From the NCBI GenBank assembly GCA_028284325.1, contig JANQRX010000005.1, forward strand, positions 372,001-436,000: a DNA stretch of 64,000 bases. The letters are read 5' to 3'. The notes under the pieces were generated by a model. It did not search any database and was not told the origin of the DNA. It was given only the letters and a program-made list of their open reading frames with translations. Shown here piece by piece: positions 39,911 to 49,802 of this stretch. This stretch comes from Bauldia sp. GTDB taxonomy: Bacteria; Pseudomonadota; Alphaproteobacteria; Rhizobiales; Kaistiaceae. The translations under genes and the position numbers were made by a program. The first letter of the stretch is position 1; each line of letters opens with the position of its first letter.

Positions 39911-40945
39911 TCAGGCGGCCTGCTGTTTGGGCGCGATCAGCTTGCGGTTGACCAGGAGTTCGGCGATCTGCACGGCGTTCAAGGCCGCGCCCTTGCGCAG
40001 ATTGTCGGAGACCACCCACATCGCCAGCCCGTTCTCGACCGTGGGGTCGGTGCGGATGCGGCTGATATAGGTCGCGTCCTCGCCGGCGGCCTCATAGGGC
40101 GTCACGTAGCCGCCGTCCTCGGCCTTGTCGACGACCAGGCATCCCGGCGATTCACGCAGAAGGTCGCGGGCCTCGTCCGCTTCGATCGGCCGTTCGAACT
40201 CGATGTTGACCGCCTCGGCGTGTGCAACGAACACCGGCACGCGCACGCAGGTCGCGGTGAGCCGGATGCGGGGATCGATGATCTTCTTGGTCTCCGCCAC
40301 CATCTTCCACTCCTCCCGGGTCGAGCCGTCCTCCATGAACGTGTCGATGTGGGGGATGATGTTAAAGGCGATCCGCTTGGTGAAGGCGTGGTTCTCCACC
40401 GGATCGGAGACGAACACCGCGCGGGTCTGGGTGAACAGTTCGTCCATGGCATCCTTGCCGGCGCCGGAGACCGACTGGTAGGTCGCCACCACCACCCGCC
40501 TGATGCCGGCGCGATCGTGCAGCGGCTTCAGCGCCACGACGAGTTGCGCAGTGGAGCAGTTGGGGTTGGCGATGATGTTGCGCCGGCTGAACTCCTCGAT
40601 CGCGTCGGCATTCACCTCCGGCACGATCAGCGGCACGTCGGCCTCGTAGCGCCAGGCCGAGGAGTTGTCGATCACCACGCAATCCTGCGCGGCGATCCGT
40701 GGCGACCATTCCTTCGAGACGCTGCCGCCGGCCGACATCAGGCAGATGTCGGCGGCCGAGAAGTCGTAGCCGTCGAGGGCGCGGACCTTCAGCGTGCGAT
40801 CGCCGAACGAGACCTCGGTGCCCTGGCTGCGCCGCGAGGCGAGCGGCACCACGTCGTCGGCCGGAAAGCCGCGCTCGTCGAGGATCGACAGCATCTCCCG
40901 GCCGACATTGCCGGTGGCGCCGGCGACCGCGATGGTGAAGCCCAT
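39911..40945 (-). CDS. asd: Aspartate-semialdehyde dehydrogenase
   Basis: The 344-residue enzyme reduces aspartyl phosphate in the lysine, threonine and methionine pathway. NADP loop GATGNVGREML is at 9-19; the catalytic cysteine is in NPNCST; EEWKM and the later H in FVAHAEAVN follow. ATG at 40945 has CGGAG seven bases upstream. It is followed by GtrA on the same strand after four bases. A 240-base leader upstream holds no gene. Confidence 0.96.
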   Translation of the reverse strand: MGFTIAVAGATGNVGREMLSILDERGFPADDVVPLASRRSQGTEVSFGDRTLKVRALDGYDFSAADICLMSAGGSVSKEWSPRIAAQDCVVIDNSSAWRYEADVPLIVPEVNADAIEEFSRRNIIANPNCSTAQLVVALKPLHDRAGIRRVVVATYQSVSGAGKDAMDELFTQTRAVFVSDPVENHAFTKRIAFNIIPHIDTFMEDGSTREEWKMVAETKKIIDPRIRLTATCVRVPVFVAHAEAVNIEFERPIEADEARDLLRESPGCLVVDKAEDGGYVTPYEAAGEDATYISRIRTDPTVENGLAMWVVSDNLRKGAALNAVQIAELLVNRKLIAPKQQAA

Positions 40946-41185
40946 GATCGAACTCCGTTTCTCTCCCGCGGGCCGGGTCCACGGGCCCGGCGGCTCCCGC
41001 TCAGCCGGCGGGAGGTTCCGGACCGAGCAGGCTCTGTCAGGTGGTCGTGGTCGTTTTCGTCACGGTCGACGGCATGCCGGCGCGCGCTGCGGCGGCAGCG
41101 GGCGATCCGGGTCGGGCATGGCGACGGGCGGCAAACATGGGTCGTGGTTCTACGCCAAGCCGGGCGCGAGTCAATGGCCGGCCGG

Positions 41186-41701
41186 TTACCGGTTGGCGAC
41201 GTCGTCGGGCATCCGGACCGCTGCGATCGCCTCGTCGTATTCAGCCAGCGCCTCCGGGGCGAGTTCGCGCAACCCGTCGGTGATGACCACGTCCGGCCGC
41301 AGTTCGACATGCAGGCGCCGCGGGTGCTTGGGGTGCGCTGCCTGGAGGTAGCGCTTCTTCATCGCCCGACCCGCGGGCTTGACGTGATAGCTCCAGTCGT
41401 TGAGTTCGCCCGGCTGCGCCTGGAGCCGCAGGACGCCGAACGGCCGCCACAGCGTCGCGATGGTGCTGCCGTCCTCGCGCATCTCCAGGAGCCCGACCTG
41501 ATCGCGCGCGTCGTTCGTGATTTGACGGAACGCGTAGGCGGCGCCGCCGACGAAGACCAGGCCGAAGAGGAGCGCGATGGTGTCGGCGCGCGTCGCGCCG
41601 TTGAAGAGTTCCCACAGCCCGTACACGAAGATCACCGCGATGAGGCCCAGCGAGATCGCCTGCCGGCGCATGTAGCCCCGCAACTCGTAGACGACGGTCA
41701 T
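41186..41701 (-). CDS. Hypothetical two-span membrane protein
   Basis: The 171-residue protein has two adjacent hydrophobic helices ([18 protein letters not shown] and [17 protein letters not shown], about 15-60) followed by a soluble domain of mixed beta character ([34 protein letters not shown]). The start overlaps the leuB stop by four bases, so it is co-translated with leuB. No known domain is recognised. Confidence 0.65.
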   Translation of the reverse strand: MTVVYELRGYMRRQAISLGLIAVIFVYGLWELFNGATRADTIALLFGLVFVGGAAYAFRQITNDARDQVGLLEMREDGSTIATLWRPFGVLRLQAQPGELNDWSYHVKPAGRAMKKRYLQAAHPKHPRRLHVELRPDVVITDGLRELAPEALAEYDEAIAAVRMPDDVANR

Positions 41702-42807
41702 GATGCCTCCTCAAGTGCGGCAACGATGGCGTCGCCCATGGCCTCGGTGCCGATCGCTTCGTCGCCCGCGGCGGCGATGTCGGCGGTGCGCTTGCCGGCG
41801 GCCAGAACCGCGGCGATGGCGGCCTCGACCCGGTCGGCAAGGTCGGTCATGGCGAAAGAGTAGCGCAGGGCCATCGCGAAGGAAGCGATCATGGCGATGG
41901 GATTGGCGATGTCGCGGCCGGCGATGTCGGGGGCCGAGCCATGGACCGGCTCGTAGAGCGCCTTGCGCTTGCCGGTGACCGCGTCGGGCGCGCCGAGCGA
42001 GGCCGAGGGCAGCATGCCCAGCGAGCCGGTCAGCATCGCCGCCACGTCGGACAGCATGTCGCCGAACAGGTTGTCGGTGAGGATGACGTCGAACTGCTTG
42101 GGCGCGCGCACCAGCTGCATGCCGCCGGCATCGGCCAGCATGTGGGTGAGCTCCACGTCCTCGTAGCCGTCGGCGTGGGTGGCGGTCACGACCTCGTTCC
42201 ACAACACGCCCGACTTCATGACGTTGCGCTTCTCCATGGAGCAGACGCGGCCCTGCCGGGTACGGGCGAGCTCGAACGCGGCGCGCGCGATGCGCTCGAT
42301 CTCGTAGGTGTCGTAGACCTGCGTGTCGACGGCCCGCTTCTGGCCGTTGCCGATGTCGGTGATCTCCTTCGGCTCGCCGAAATAGACGCCGCCGGTAAGC
42401 TCGCGCAGGATCAGGATGTCGAGCCCCTCGACGAGTTCCTTCTTCAGCGAGGACGCGTCGGCGAGTGCCGGATAGACGATCGCGGGGCGCAGATTGGCGA
42501 ACAGTTCGAGGTCCTTCCGGAGCCGTAACAAGCCTGCTTCCGGGCGGACGTCGTAAGGCACGGCGTCCCATTTCGGCCCGCCGACCGCGCCGAAGATGAC
42601 CGCGTCGGCGGCCGTGGCCTTGTCCATGGTGGCGTCGGAGATCGACGCGCCGTGATCGTCATAGGCGGCGCCCCCGACCAGATCCTCCTCGACCTCGAAG
42701 GTGTCGGGCCCGCGCGCATTGATCCAGCCGATCACCTTGCGCACGCCACCCATGACCTCGGGGCCGATCCCGTCGCCGGGCAGGAGCAGAAGATTGTAAC
42801 TGGTCAC
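41698..42807 (-). CDS. leuB: 3-isopropylmalate dehydrogenase
   Basis: The 369-residue NAD-dependent decarboxylating dehydrogenase acts in leucine synthesis. [11 protein letters not shown] opens the protein; [24 protein letters not shown] and the metal-binding [14 protein letters not shown] are intact, and the NAD site is [10 protein letters not shown]. The start is GTG at 42807 with GGGAGG seven bases upstream. It is divergent from sdhC. Confidence 0.96.
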   Translation of the reverse strand: MTSYNLLLLPGDGIGPEVMGGVRKVIGWINARGPDTFEVEEDLVGGAAYDDHGASISDATMDKATAADAVIFGAVGGPKWDAVPYDVRPEAGLLRLRKDLELFANLRPAIVYPALADASSLKKELVEGLDILILRELTGGVYFGEPKEITDIGNGQKRAVDTQVYDTYEIERIARAAFELARTRQGRVCSMEKRNVMKSGVLWNEVVTATHADGYEDVELTHMLADAGGMQLVRAPKQFDVILTDNLFGDMLSDVAAMLTGSLGMLPSASLGAPDAVTGKRKALYEPVHGSAPDIAGRDIANPIAMIASFAMALRYSFAMTDLADRVEAAIAAVLAAGKRTADIAAAGDEAIGTEAMGDAIVAALEEAS

Positions 42808-42989
42808 AGGTCGCCTCCCCCGCGGCGGTTGGTGGTGGGTGGCGTGTGGGTAGCTGCGCACCGCCGCGATGGCAAGGTTGGTGGGTGGTCCCAGCCCCGC
42901 CCGCGCTTTGACCGGCTCACGTCGAGGCGGTAGAAACCGGCTGTCATAACCGCCGTTTCAAGAGACCACCTACGCGAGACCACGCACGC

Positions 42990-43388
42990 ATGGCGAGCGC
43001 ACCACCGCAGGCGAACCGGCCGCTGTCGCCGCATCTGTCGATCTATCGCTGGTACATGACGTCGGCGATGTCGATCTTCCATCGCCTGACCGGCATCGGG
43101 CTGTTCTTCGGTACGGTGCTGCTCGTCTGGTGGCTGGCCGCCGCCGCCGCCGGGCCGGACGCCTTTGCCACCGCCAACGCGGTGCTCGGCTCCTGGCCGG
43201 GCCTCGTCGTCCTGTTCGGCTTCACCTGGGCGCTGGTCCACCACATGCTCGGCGGCATCCGCCACCTGATCTGGGATTTCGGCATCGGCATGGACGCGCC
43301 GGCCCGCGACCGCCTCGCGGCGGCGACGCTCGCCGGCTCGGTGGTCATCACGCCGGTCCTGTGGGCCATCGGCCTGGCGGTGAGGTGA
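42990..43388 (+). CDS. sdhC: Succinate dehydrogenase cytochrome b556 subunit
   Basis: This 132-residue, three-helix membrane subunit binds heme b and quinone. The family elements are RPLSPHLSIYRW, SIFHRLTGIGL and HHMLGGIRHLIWDFG (heme histidine). It is the first gene of sdhCDA. The stop overlaps or abuts sdhD. Confidence 0.95.
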   Translation: MASAPPQANRPLSPHLSIYRWYMTSAMSIFHRLTGIGLFFGTVLLVWWLAAAAAGPDAFATANAVLGSWPGLVVLFGFTWALVHHMLGGIRHLIWDFGIGMDAPARDRLAAATLAGSVVITPVLWAIGLAVR

Positions 43389-43393
43389 AGGCG

Positions 43394-43768
43394 ATGCGCA
43401 CACCCTTGAGCCGCGTTCTCCATCTCGGCGCCGCCGGCGGCGGTGCGGAGCATTTCTGGCGTGTGCGGGTGACCGCGGCCGCCAACATCGTGCTCGTCTC
43501 GGCGTTCGTGATCGTGATGCTGGCGACCGTCGGCCGACCCCACGGCGAGGTGGCGGCGATCCTCGGCTCGCCGCTGGTGGCCTCGCTGCTGGTGCTCCTG
43601 ATCCTGTCGGTCGCCGTCCACATGCGGCTCGGTATCCAGGTGGCGATCGAGGATTACGTCACGTCGGAGGCGCTGAAGGTCGTGCTTCTCATCGCGAGCA
43701 CCTTCTTTGCCGCGGCGATCGCCGTTGTCGGCATCCTCTCGGTGCTCACACTGGCGTTTGCGGGGTAG
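43394..43768 (+). CDS. sdhD: Succinate dehydrogenase membrane anchor subunit
   Basis: The 124-residue three-helix anchor has [22 protein letters not shown] at the start and the heme-region [17 protein letters not shown]. Start is ATG 43394 with GAAGG just upstream; a GTG at 43385 overlapping the sdhC stop as GTGA is equally possible and would add three residues. Confidence 0.92.
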   Translation: MRTPLSRVLHLGAAGGGAEHFWRVRVTAAANIVLVSAFVIVMLATVGRPHGEVAAILGSPLVASLLVLLILSVAVHMRLGIQVAIEDYVTSEALKVVLLIASTFFAAAIAVVGILSVLTLAFAG

Positions 43769-43772
43769 GGCC

Positions 43773-45608
43773 ATGGGCGATAACGGCAGCAGCAACGGCG
43801 GCGTCGCCCCGGCGGTGAACGGCCGCGCCTATCCCTTCACAGACCACACCTTCGACGTGGTCGTGGTCGGCGCCGGCGGCGCGGGCCTGCGCGCGACGCT
43901 GGGCGCCAGCGAGGCGGGGCTCAAGACCGCGTGCATCACCAAGGTCTTCCCCACCCGCTCCCACACGGTGGCGGCGCAGGGCGGCATTTCCGCCGCGCTC
44001 GGCAACATGGGCGAGGACGACTGGCGCTGGCACATGTACGACACCGTCAAGGGGTCGGACTGGCTGGGCGACCAGGACGCCATCGAATATCTGTGCCGCG
44101 AGGCGCCGGCGGCGGTCTATGAGCTCGAACATTTCGGCGTGCCGTTCTCCCGCACCGAGGACGGCAAGATCTACCAGCGCCCGTTCGGCGGCATGACCAC
44201 CCGCTACGGCGAGGGCACCGCGCAACGCACCTGTGCGGCCGCCGACCGCACCGGCCACGCCATCCTGCACACGCTCTACGGCCAGTCGCTGCGCCACCAG
44301 GCGGAGTTCTTCATCGAGTACTTCGCCATCGATCTCATCATGGAGGAGGGCGTGTGCCGCGGCGTGGTGGCGCTCTGCCTCGACGATGGCACCCTCCACC
44401 GCTTCCGCGCCCACAAGACGGTGCTGGCGACCGGCGGCTACGGGCGGGCCTATTTCTCGTGCACTTCGGCCCATAGCTGCACCGGCGACGGTGGCGGCAT
44501 GGTGCTGCGCGCCGGCCTGCCGCTGCAGGACATGGAGTTCGTCCAATTCCATCCCACCGGCGTCTACGGCGCCGGCGTCCTGATCACCGAGGGCGTGCGC
44601 GGCGAGGGCGGCTATCTCACCAACGCCGAGGGCGAGCGCTTCATGGAGCGCTATGCGGCCCACGCCAAGGATCTCGCCTCGCGCGACGTGGTCAGCCGGG
44701 CGATGACGATCGAGATTCGCGAGGGGCGCGGGGTGGGCGACGAGAGCGACCACATCCACCTGCACCTGTCGCATCTCGATCCGGCGGTGATCCACGAGCG
44801 GCTGCCGGGGATCGCCGAATCGGCCCGAATCTTCGCCGGCGTCGACGTGACGCGGGATCCGATCCCGGTCCTGCCCACGGTCCACTACAACATGGGCGGC
44901 ATCCCGACGAACTACCATGGCGAGGTGCTGACCAAGGCGGACGGTGACCCCGACACCGTGGTGCCGGGGCTGATGGCGATCGGCGAGGCGGCGTGCGTGT
45001 CCGTCCACGGCGCCAACCGGCTGGGCTCCAACTCGCTGATCGACCTGGTGGTCTTCGGGCGGGCGGCGGCGCATCGCTGCCGCGAGTCGATCGAGCCGGG
45101 CGAGAAGCACGCCGACCTGCCGGCGGATGCCGGCGAGCTGGCGGTCGCGCGTCTCGACCGCTTCCGCTACGCCGAGGGCGATACCGCCACCGCCGAGCTG
45201 CGCCTGCGGATGCAGAAGACCATGCAGGAGAACTGCGCCGTCTTCCGCACCGGCGAGGTGCTGGACGAGGGCCACGAGCGCATCCACCAAGTGTGGAAAG
45301 CCGGCGACGACGTCGCCGTCACCGATCGCGGGCTCGTCTGGAACACCGATCTGGTGGAGACGCTGGAATACGACAACCTGATCCTGCAGGCGGTGACGAC
45401 GATGGATTCGGCGGTCAACCGCACCGAATCCCGCGGCGCCCATGCCCGCGAGGATTACCCCGACCGCGACGACGCCGACTGGATGAAGCATACGCTCGCC
45501 TTCATCGATCTCGACGCGGGAACGGTCGCGATCGACTATCGGCCGGTGCACACCTACACGCTGTCCAACGACGTGCAGTACATCGAGCCCAAGGCACGGG
45601 TGTACTGA
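43773..45608 (+). CDS. sdhA: Succinate dehydrogenase flavoprotein subunit
   Basis: The 611-residue catalytic subunit carries covalent [23 protein letters not shown] is the dinucleotide fold; the FAD-linking His is in [13 protein letters not shown]; active-site stretches [11 protein letters not shown] and [14 protein letters not shown] are intact. The C-terminus ends [14 protein letters not shown] decayed second copy of this 3' end lies at 47026-47087. Unusually, sdhB does not follow; it is 4.2 kb away. Confidence 0.97.
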   Translation: MGDNGSSNGGVAPAVNGRAYPFTDHTFDVVVVGAGGAGLRATLGASEAGLKTACITKVFPTRSHTVAAQGGISAALGNMGEDDWRWHMYDTVKGSDWLGDQDAIEYLCREAPAAVYELEHFGVPFSRTEDGKIYQRPFGGMTTRYGEGTAQRTCAAADRTGHAILHTLYGQSLRHQAEFFIEYFAIDLIMEEGVCRGVVALCLDDGTLHRFRAHKTVLATGGYGRAYFSCTSAHSCTGDGGGMVLRAGLPLQDMEFVQFHPTGVYGAGVLITEGVRGEGGYLTNAEGERFMERYAAHAKDLASRDVVSRAMTIEIREGRGVGDESDHIHLHLSHLDPAVIHERLPGIAESARIFAGVDVTRDPIPVLPTVHYNMGGIPTNYHGEVLTKADGDPDTVVPGLMAIGEAACVSVHGANRLGSNSLIDLVVFGRAAAHRCRESIEPGEKHADLPADAGELAVARLDRFRYAEGDTATAELRLRMQKTMQENCAVFRTGEVLDEGHERIHQVWKAGDDVAVTDRGLVWNTDLVETLEYDNLILQAVTTMDSAVNRTESRGAHAREDYPDRDDADWMKHTLAFIDLDAGTVAIDYRPVHTYTLSNDVQYIEPKARVY

Positions 45609-45653
45609 GGGGCCCGAGGGCCACCGCGGGTCACCCGAGGGAGGAGTTTCTTC

Positions 45654-46988
45654 ATGGTAAGGCAGATTCTGGCCGGTGCCGTCGTCGTGGCGGTCGCCGG
45701 TGTGGCGGGCACCGCGGGTTCGGTTGCGCAGGAAGCGCCGTCCGCGCGGGAGGTCCAGGAACTCCTCGCCGCCCGCTCATGTGATCCCGGCCCCATCGAC
45801 GGACAATGGGGGAAGCGATCGGCGCGGGCCCTCGGCGTGCTGCAGCGCAAGGCCGGAACCGCGTTCGCCTATCCCATGTCGGCGGACCAGTTTTCGGCGC
45901 TCGAGGAGTCGGACGTTGGGTGTGTCGAACCGCTCTACGATGTCGCCCAGATGCGCATCAACGCGAAGGCGAACAGGACCTATTGCGATTTCGGCACCTG
46001 GAACACCCCGTGGCTGGGGCCCAAGTGGGAGGCGCAATCGACGCCCACGGTGGAGTTGATTGGCGACGACCTCGCGTTCTATCGCCCCAGCACAAACCCG
46101 TTTGTCGCGCTCCTGCTCCGCGAGAACGTCACGGCCCTGCAGTATGACGACTCGGCGGAACTCAAGCCGCTGTTCATGAACGCGGTGGAGAACGACCACT
46201 TCAGCGAACTCGTTCCGTATCGGCCGAAGACCTGGGAAGGCAAGAAACCGTACTGGCTTCCGAGCTACCCACCCTACGCCGATCCGGCCTATTACGCGGC
46301 GGTTTTGCTGATCGCGGCCGCGCAGAGTTTCGCGATCCTCGAAGCGGATCTGTCGGAGCAGGAGATCGAAGCGGTACGGACCTGGGGCGGCAAGATCGCC
46401 CGGCTGGTCATGAAGTATTCCGGCGACGGCCACGACGGACGCGCCGCGAGCGCAGCCGGTCTCACCCATTGGGGCGCGGTGGCCGACGACCGCGAGGTCT
46501 ACGATGCCGGCGCGAAGTGGTTCCGCGCCGGGGTCGCCGATATCCGCCGCGACGGTCGCGAAGGCTATTTCACCCAGGGACGGGACGGCCATCGCGGCCT
46601 TGAGCTGAAATACCAGCAGTCCACCTACGGGTTCCTGTCGCTTGCCGCCTATGCGGTCGAGCGCAGCGGCGGCGAGGGGTTCACGTATCGGCGCGGCGGC
46701 GGGTCGCTGCTGGATGGGATCAACTATCATCTCGATCGCGGGTTCTTCCCCGAAAATCGCACTCGGATTACGGCAAAGCAGGTGGATGTCGATTATTTCA
46801 AACAACCGCGGAATACAGCGGAACGTTCCCTTGCCTTCATCGAGTACGCCCGTGCCTTGGGCTACGGCGAGGAAAGCGTGCCGCTTCTGCCGACCGCTCT
46901 CCAAAAAGTCAGGAGTTTCAGAGGCTTCTACGGTGGCGATCACGGCGGCTTCACGAGTTGCCTGTTGAGTCTGCCGGACCCCTCGTAG
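45654..46988 (+). CDS. Secreted protein: peptidoglycan-binding-like domain plus alginate-lyase-like toroid
   Basis: The 444-residue protein has a signal peptide to about residue 25 (VAGTAGSVAQ). Residues 30-65 resemble a PG_binding_1 domain (VQELLAARSCDPGPIDGQWG). The rest is rich in helices and Trp/Tyr; THWGAVADDREVYDAGAKWF and LELKYQQSTYGFLSLAAYAV recall the alpha/alpha-toroid of polysaccharide lyase family 5 (alginate lyase). Catalytic identity is not proven. It lies between sdhA and sdhB and is followed by the duplicated sdhA tail, so it looks like inserted cargo. It could also be a cell-wall or exopolysaccharide enzyme. Confidence 0.62.
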   Translation: MVRQILAGAVVVAVAGVAGTAGSVAQEAPSAREVQELLAARSCDPGPIDGQWGKRSARALGVLQRKAGTAFAYPMSADQFSALEESDVGCVEPLYDVAQMRINAKANRTYCDFGTWNTPWLGPKWEAQSTPTVELIGDDLAFYRPSTNPFVALLLRENVTALQYDDSAELKPLFMNAVENDHFSELVPYRPKTWEGKKPYWLPSYPPYADPAYYAAVLLIAAAQSFAILEADLSEQEIEAVRTWGGKIARLVMKYSGDGHDGRAASAAGLTHWGAVADDREVYDAGAKWFRAGVADIRRDGREGYFTQGRDGHRGLELKYQQSTYGFLSLAAYAVERSGGEGFTYRRGGGSLLDGINYHLDRGFFPENRTRITAKQVDVDYFKQPRNTAERSLAFIEYARALGYGEESVPLLPTALQKVRSFRGFYGGDHGGFTSCLLSLPDPS

Positions 46989-47351
46989 GCCGCGCTTAGG
47001 CGTTTTCGCGCAGGGCGCGAAAGCCGTGCACACCTGCACGCGCTCAACGACGTGCAGTATATCGGGCTCAAAGCCCGGGTTTACTGACGGCCCGGGCGCC
47101 TCGCCTACGGTAATCGCCGAGTCTTCGCGGCCGCGTACGCCGCGGGGAGCGCCGGTTTTCACTAAGTCCCAAGAAAACACATGACGGGCGGGCCGAGATT
47201 GCCTAAAATCGCTGAAAATGGCCCGGGACGGCGTTTTTTAGCGTACTTGCGGCGCGTTTGACCGCCACACGTTCTGCTCCACCGTTTCGATTATCGGTCG
47301 TCGCGCGTCTCAGCCGCGACGGCGGAACCTGTTCGGCCGAAAGGAAAGAGT
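46989..47351. other. 363-base gap with sdhA relic between cargo genes
   Basis: No intact gene is present. It contains the sdhA 3' relic at 47026-47087. At 47210-47243 the sequence CGCTGAAAA pairs imperfectly with TTTTTTAGCG around a GC-rich loop, a possible terminator-like structure. The end holds the ribosome-binding site AAAGGAAAG of the next gene. Confidence 0.5.
47026..47087 (+). pseudogene. Decayed duplicate of the sdhA 3' end
   Basis: These 62 bases match the last 63 bases of sdhA (45546-45608) at about 53 positions with one gap. In frame they read LNDVQYIGLKARVY and stop, against [14 protein letters not shown] and stop in sdhA. The similarity continues a few bases past the stop (GGCCCG). 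Upstream of it there is no further sdhA sequence, so it is a scar rather than a gene. Confidence 0.85.
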
Positions 47352-47795
47352 ATGGCGTTGGCAACCCTGGTGAATGGCGGGTACGCAGTGCGGCCGCTGC
47401 CGGACAAACTTGGATACCGCGAAGGACAGAAAATCGCGTTCGTCGGGCTGCCCGACGAGCTTTCGTCGCTGCCGAGCTCGGCCGATTTCGGCAAGGTGGC
47501 GCGCCGCCAGAACTGGTCGCGGCCGCTGGGCGGCACTGACTACGACATCATCCATGCCTTCACGAAGAGCCGGGACGAGATCGTCGCCGGCCTGCCGCGC
47601 CTGCGCCGCGGCCTGAAGTCGGACGGCATGATCTGGGTCTCGTGGCCGAAGAAGGCCTCGAAGGTCGAGACCGACGTGACGGAGGACGTGGTGCGCGCCG
47701 AGGCGCTGAAATACGACCTCGTCGACGTCAAGGTCGCTGCCGTCGACAATGTCTGGTCCGGCCTGAAGCTGGTCGTGCGCGTCGAGAAACGCTGA
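47352..47795 (+). CDS. DUF3052 family protein
   Basis: The 147-residue cytosolic protein matches DUF3052: KLGYREGQKIAFVGLPDEL near the start, then YDIIHAFTKSRDEIVAGLPRL, the strand GMIWVSWPKKAS and the end DVKVAAVDNVWSGLKLVVR. The fold resembles a Rossmann-like small protein; function unknown. ATG at 47352 follows AAAGGAAAG. It is the second gene between sdhA and sdhB. Confidence 0.82.
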   Translation: MALATLVNGGYAVRPLPDKLGYREGQKIAFVGLPDELSSLPSSADFGKVARRQNWSRPLGGTDYDIIHAFTKSRDEIVAGLPRLRRGLKSDGMIWVSWPKKASKVETDVTEDVVRAEALKYDLVDVKVAAVDNVWSGLKLVVRVEKR

Positions 47796-47983
47796 CGCGC
47801 GCCGCCGGTCACAACCAGCCGGTATCCGCTCCACTCAAGTCCGCATCCACCTCCGTCCGGCCAGCATCCCAACAACGCCGCCGTTCGGCCATGCTTTTGT
47901 CGGGCATCCCGCACGCCTACGCCGCATTCCGGTTGCATAGGCGGTCGCACTAAATCCATGACGTGCGAGGGAAGGGACGGACG

Positions 47984-49375
47984 ATGGCCGATGGCGAGCA
48001 GGTGGCGGGATCGACGGGACCGAGGCCGTGGGGTGCTGAGCGCATTTCGGCCGTGTCGGAGTCACCTGCGGCGAAGTTCTTCCTGGCGGGCCTGCTCACC
48101 TTGGGGCTGACGATCCCGCTTCTCATGGTGTTCGTGCTGACCGAGGACCGGTCCATGCGTCGGGACGACGTCGCCCGCACGGTGAGCCGGGACTGGGGCG
48201 CGGCACAGACGGTCGCGGGGCCGGTTCTGGTGATTCCGTACCTTGCCCGCACGGGTCGGGACCCCGATCCCGGCAAGCGCCGCTACCTCGCCGTTCTGCC
48301 GGATGTCCTGTCGGTTGAGGCTGACGCCGAGGCGGAGACGCGGAGCATCGCGGTCTACGATGTTCCGGTCTATGCGGCGACGGTCATCGCGACCGGCCGG
48401 TTCGATGCCGTTGAGGCCGAAGCGTTCGGCGAGGACGCGCTGAGCATACTGTGGGATAGCGCCTATCTGGCAGTGGTCGTGTCCGATCTCTCGGGGCTTG
48501 AGGAGGCGAAGCTCGACGTGGCGGGCTCGCCGCTGGAGATCCGCCCGCGACGTGCGCCGGAATCCGGACCGCGCACGTCGAATGTCGGCACATCGGGCGT
48601 CCATGCACCCCTGCCGGGCGGTGCGGCCGCGGGCGGCTTCTCGTTCCGGCTCGACCTGCGGCTGCGCGGTACGGACGCGCTGCGTTTCGCGCCGGTCGGC
48701 CGGCAGTCGACCGTGACCATCCAGTCCGACTGGGCGCATCCGAACTTCACGGTGGGGATGCTGCCCTCCGAGCGATCGGTGTCCTCCGAGGGGTTCGTGG
48801 CGACGTGGCGTGTCCCCTACCTGGCAAGATCGTTGCCCCAGATCTCGGAGCTCCAGAATCGGACCTGGACGCGGCTGAACGCCGAACTGGTCGGCGTCGG
48901 ACTGGTCGATCCGGTCGACCTCTACGCCCTGGTGGAACGGGCGCTCAAATACGGCGTCATGTTCATCGGCGTCACGTTCCTGATCGTGTTCGTGCTGGAG
49001 GTGTTCTCGGCCGCGCGCATCCACATCGTCCAGTACTGCCTGGTCGGGCTGGTGCTCATCATGTTCTTCGTTCTGGTGCTGGCGCTAGCGGAGCGTATCG
49101 GTTTCGCGACCGCCTATCTGATCGCATCGGCCGTGACCGCCGGTGTGGTTGCCGTCTTCGTGGGGCTCGCCCTAGGAAGCCGTCTGAAGGCGCTGGTGAC
49201 GGCCGCCCTGCTGTCGGTCAGTTTCGCTCTGCTCTACGCGATCCTGACGCTGGAGGACCTGGCGTTGCTCGCCGGTGCGATCGTCGGCTTCCTGGCGGTC
49301 TCGGGCGTGCTGTTCGCGACCCGCGGCATCAACTGGTCGGGCACCGGCGCCGGTTCCCGGGCGAAGGCCGCATAA
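47984..49375 (+). CDS. CreD-like inner membrane protein
   Basis: The 463-residue protein matches the CreD family: an N-terminal helix (FFLAGLLTLGLTIPLLMVFVL), a long periplasmic region, then four to five C-terminal helices with FSAARIHIVQYCLVGLVLIMFFVL. In enterobacteria CreD belongs to the CreBC regulon and affects envelope and colicin tolerance. There is no creABC nearby. ATG at 47984 follows GAAGGGACGG; a GTG at 47963 is also in frame. It is the third cargo gene in the sdhA-sdhB gap. Confidence 0.82.
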   Translation: MADGEQVAGSTGPRPWGAERISAVSESPAAKFFLAGLLTLGLTIPLLMVFVLTEDRSMRRDDVARTVSRDWGAAQTVAGPVLVIPYLARTGRDPDPGKRRYLAVLPDVLSVEADAEAETRSIAVYDVPVYAATVIATGRFDAVEAEAFGEDALSILWDSAYLAVVVSDLSGLEEAKLDVAGSPLEIRPRRAPESGPRTSNVGTSGVHAPLPGGAAAGGFSFRLDLRLRGTDALRFAPVGRQSTVTIQSDWAHPNFTVGMLPSERSVSSEGFVATWRVPYLARSLPQISELQNRTWTRLNAELVGVGLVDPVDLYALVERALKYGVMFIGVTFLIVFVLEVFSAARIHIVQYCLVGLVLIMFFVLVLALAERIGFATAYLIASAVTAGVVAVFVGLALGSRLKALVTAALLSVSFALLYAILTLEDLALLAGAIVGFLAVSGVLFATRGINWSGTGAGSRAKAA

Positions 49376-49500
49376 CGCGACGGTCGTGGACCGGCCTTCC
49401 GGAATCCTCTATGCGTTGGTCGTAATCCCGGCGTCCTTTTGAAGGCGAAGGAGGCGCGTTCGTGGTCACTATCGGACACAACAGGAGGAGCGGGGGCAGG

Positions 49501-49800
49501 ATGTATGCGATCACGTTCGATCTCGACACCCAGGTGCTGGAGCAGAGCTATGGCGGTGCGTCGTGGCGCAACGCCTATGCTGACATCCGCAACGCATTGC
49601 GTGAAAGCGGGTTCGACTGGCAGCAGGGAAGCGTCTATTTCGGCAACGACGACGTGACAGCGGTCACCTGCGTGCTCGCGGTGCAAGATCTGACCCGCCG
49701 TTATCCGTGGTTCAGGCCTTCGGTGCGAGACATTCGCATGCTCAGGATCGAGGAGAACAACGATCTGGTGCCGGCCATTGAGCAGGCGGCTACAGGCTAG
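49501..49800 (+). CDS. VapD-family endoribonuclease (Cas2-like)
   Basis: The 99-residue protein matches virulence-associated protein D closely: [44 protein letters not shown] and [20 protein letters not shown]. VapD proteins have a Cas2-like ferredoxin fold and cleave RNA; in Haemophilus vapD is the toxin of the VapXD pair. ATG at 49501 is the family start; GTG at 49462, with AAGGAGG seven bases upstream, would add 13 residues. The stop is two bases before the sdhB start. No VapX-like antitoxin is recognised. Confidence 0.87.
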   Translation: MYAITFDLDTQVLEQSYGGASWRNAYADIRNALRESGFDWQQGSVYFGNDDVTAVTCVLAVQDLTRRYPWFRPSVRDIRMLRIEENNDLVPAIEQAATG

Positions 49801-49802
49801 CC

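Noticed and set aside
40972-40991. GC hairpin in the asd leader
   Set aside because: Only six pairs with an eight-base loop and no T-run; such stems are expected by chance in this composition.
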